Assembly: GCF_047495875.1 (NCBI RefSeq)
Contig: NC_092475.1
Coordinates: forward strand, 10,072,501-10,136,500
Source of the DNA: Pithys albifrons albifrons
Lineage: Eukaryota; Chordata; Aves; Passeriformes; Thamnophilidae
Length of the DNA stretch: 64,000 nucleotides
Direction: 5' to 3'
The notes under the pieces are model-generated. The model was not told the DNA's origin. It ran no database searches and worked only from the letters and a program-made list of their open reading frames with translations. Of this stretch, positions 63,901-64,000 are shown piece after piece. Both the position numbers and the translations under genes were made by a program. Numbering within the stretch: position 1 is the stretch's first letter; every line of letters starts with the position of its first letter.

Positions 63901-64000
63901 TAAAGAAAAAAGAAAAAGGAAAAGAAGTGTCTTCAGAGCTCTGCCTTGGTTTAAAATCTACTCGGAGAATGGCCCAAATAAGTGCTACCTCTGTGCACCC

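Larger units (their letters stand above)
52331..64000. other. Intergenic region upstream of TOP1, no gene recognised
   Basis: About 11.7 kb to the right of the CpG island. I recognise two CR1 tails (53,604-53,741 and 54,036-54,184), a C16 run, small microsatellites and several AT-rich stretches. Open frames such as 56,463-56,912 (plus), 60,122-60,700 (minus), 61,260-61,694 (plus) and 62,759-63,241 (plus) show no known domain, no consistent exon structure and overlap others on the opposite strand. About 59,800-63,200 is more GC-rich, which accounts for their length. A non-coding transcript cannot be excluded from sequence. Confidence 0.7.

Noticed and set aside
1..64000. CRISPR arrays, operons, prophage or mobile bacterial elements
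   Set aside because: The window is vertebrate nuclear DNA. No direct-repeat/spacer pattern or bacterial gene layout is present.

Overview
The window is vertebrate nuclear DNA, most likely from a bird. Support for this comes from a large intron-rich gene with GT-AG introns, a strong CpG island, and several CR1 (chicken repeat 1) LINE fragments with the typical avian 3' ends. I cannot name the species.

One gene is clearly present: the 5' part of TOP1 (DNA topoisomerase I), on the minus strand. Nine coding exons can be placed to the base, from the ATG at 51,514-51,516 down to the donor at 861. They encode residues 1 to about 243: the charged, disordered N-terminal domain with its nuclear localisation signals and sumoylation motifs, and the first part of the DNA-clamping core. 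The other exons, including the catalytic tyrosine exon, lie beyond base 1.

Layout. Bases 1-9,404 hold exons 9 to 6, with an internally deleted CR1 in intron 6 (about 6,831-8,540). Bases 9,405-22,563 hold exons 5, 4 and 3 with a short CR1 tail at 15,275-15,400. Bases 22,564-50,978 are the 28.4 kb intron 2, which has no recognisable gene but contains a perfect 12-bp minisatellite (30,478-30,651), a 27-bp AT-rich tandem repeat (50,126-50,202) and homopolymer runs. Bases about 50,600-52,330 are the CpG-island promoter with exons 1 and 2. Bases about 52,330-64,000 are upstream intergenic DNA with two CR1 tails, simple repeats and no gene I can support. In other vertebrates as I recall them, the next gene upstream of TOP1 is MAFB across a gene desert; it is not visible here.

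The most interesting structure is in the promoter. Five copies of a composite element lie at 51,708-51,998. Read in the TOP1 sense, each is a KLF/SP-type GC box followed 5-6 bp later by an octamer (ATGCAAAT) or near-octamer, all in the same orientation. Second is a 16-bp element in the CpG island, present as a perfect inverted pair in intron 2 with a 14/16 relative in the leader. I found no new enzyme system, CRISPR array or structural RNA gene, and most long open frames here are chance frames in GC-rich or repetitive DNA.
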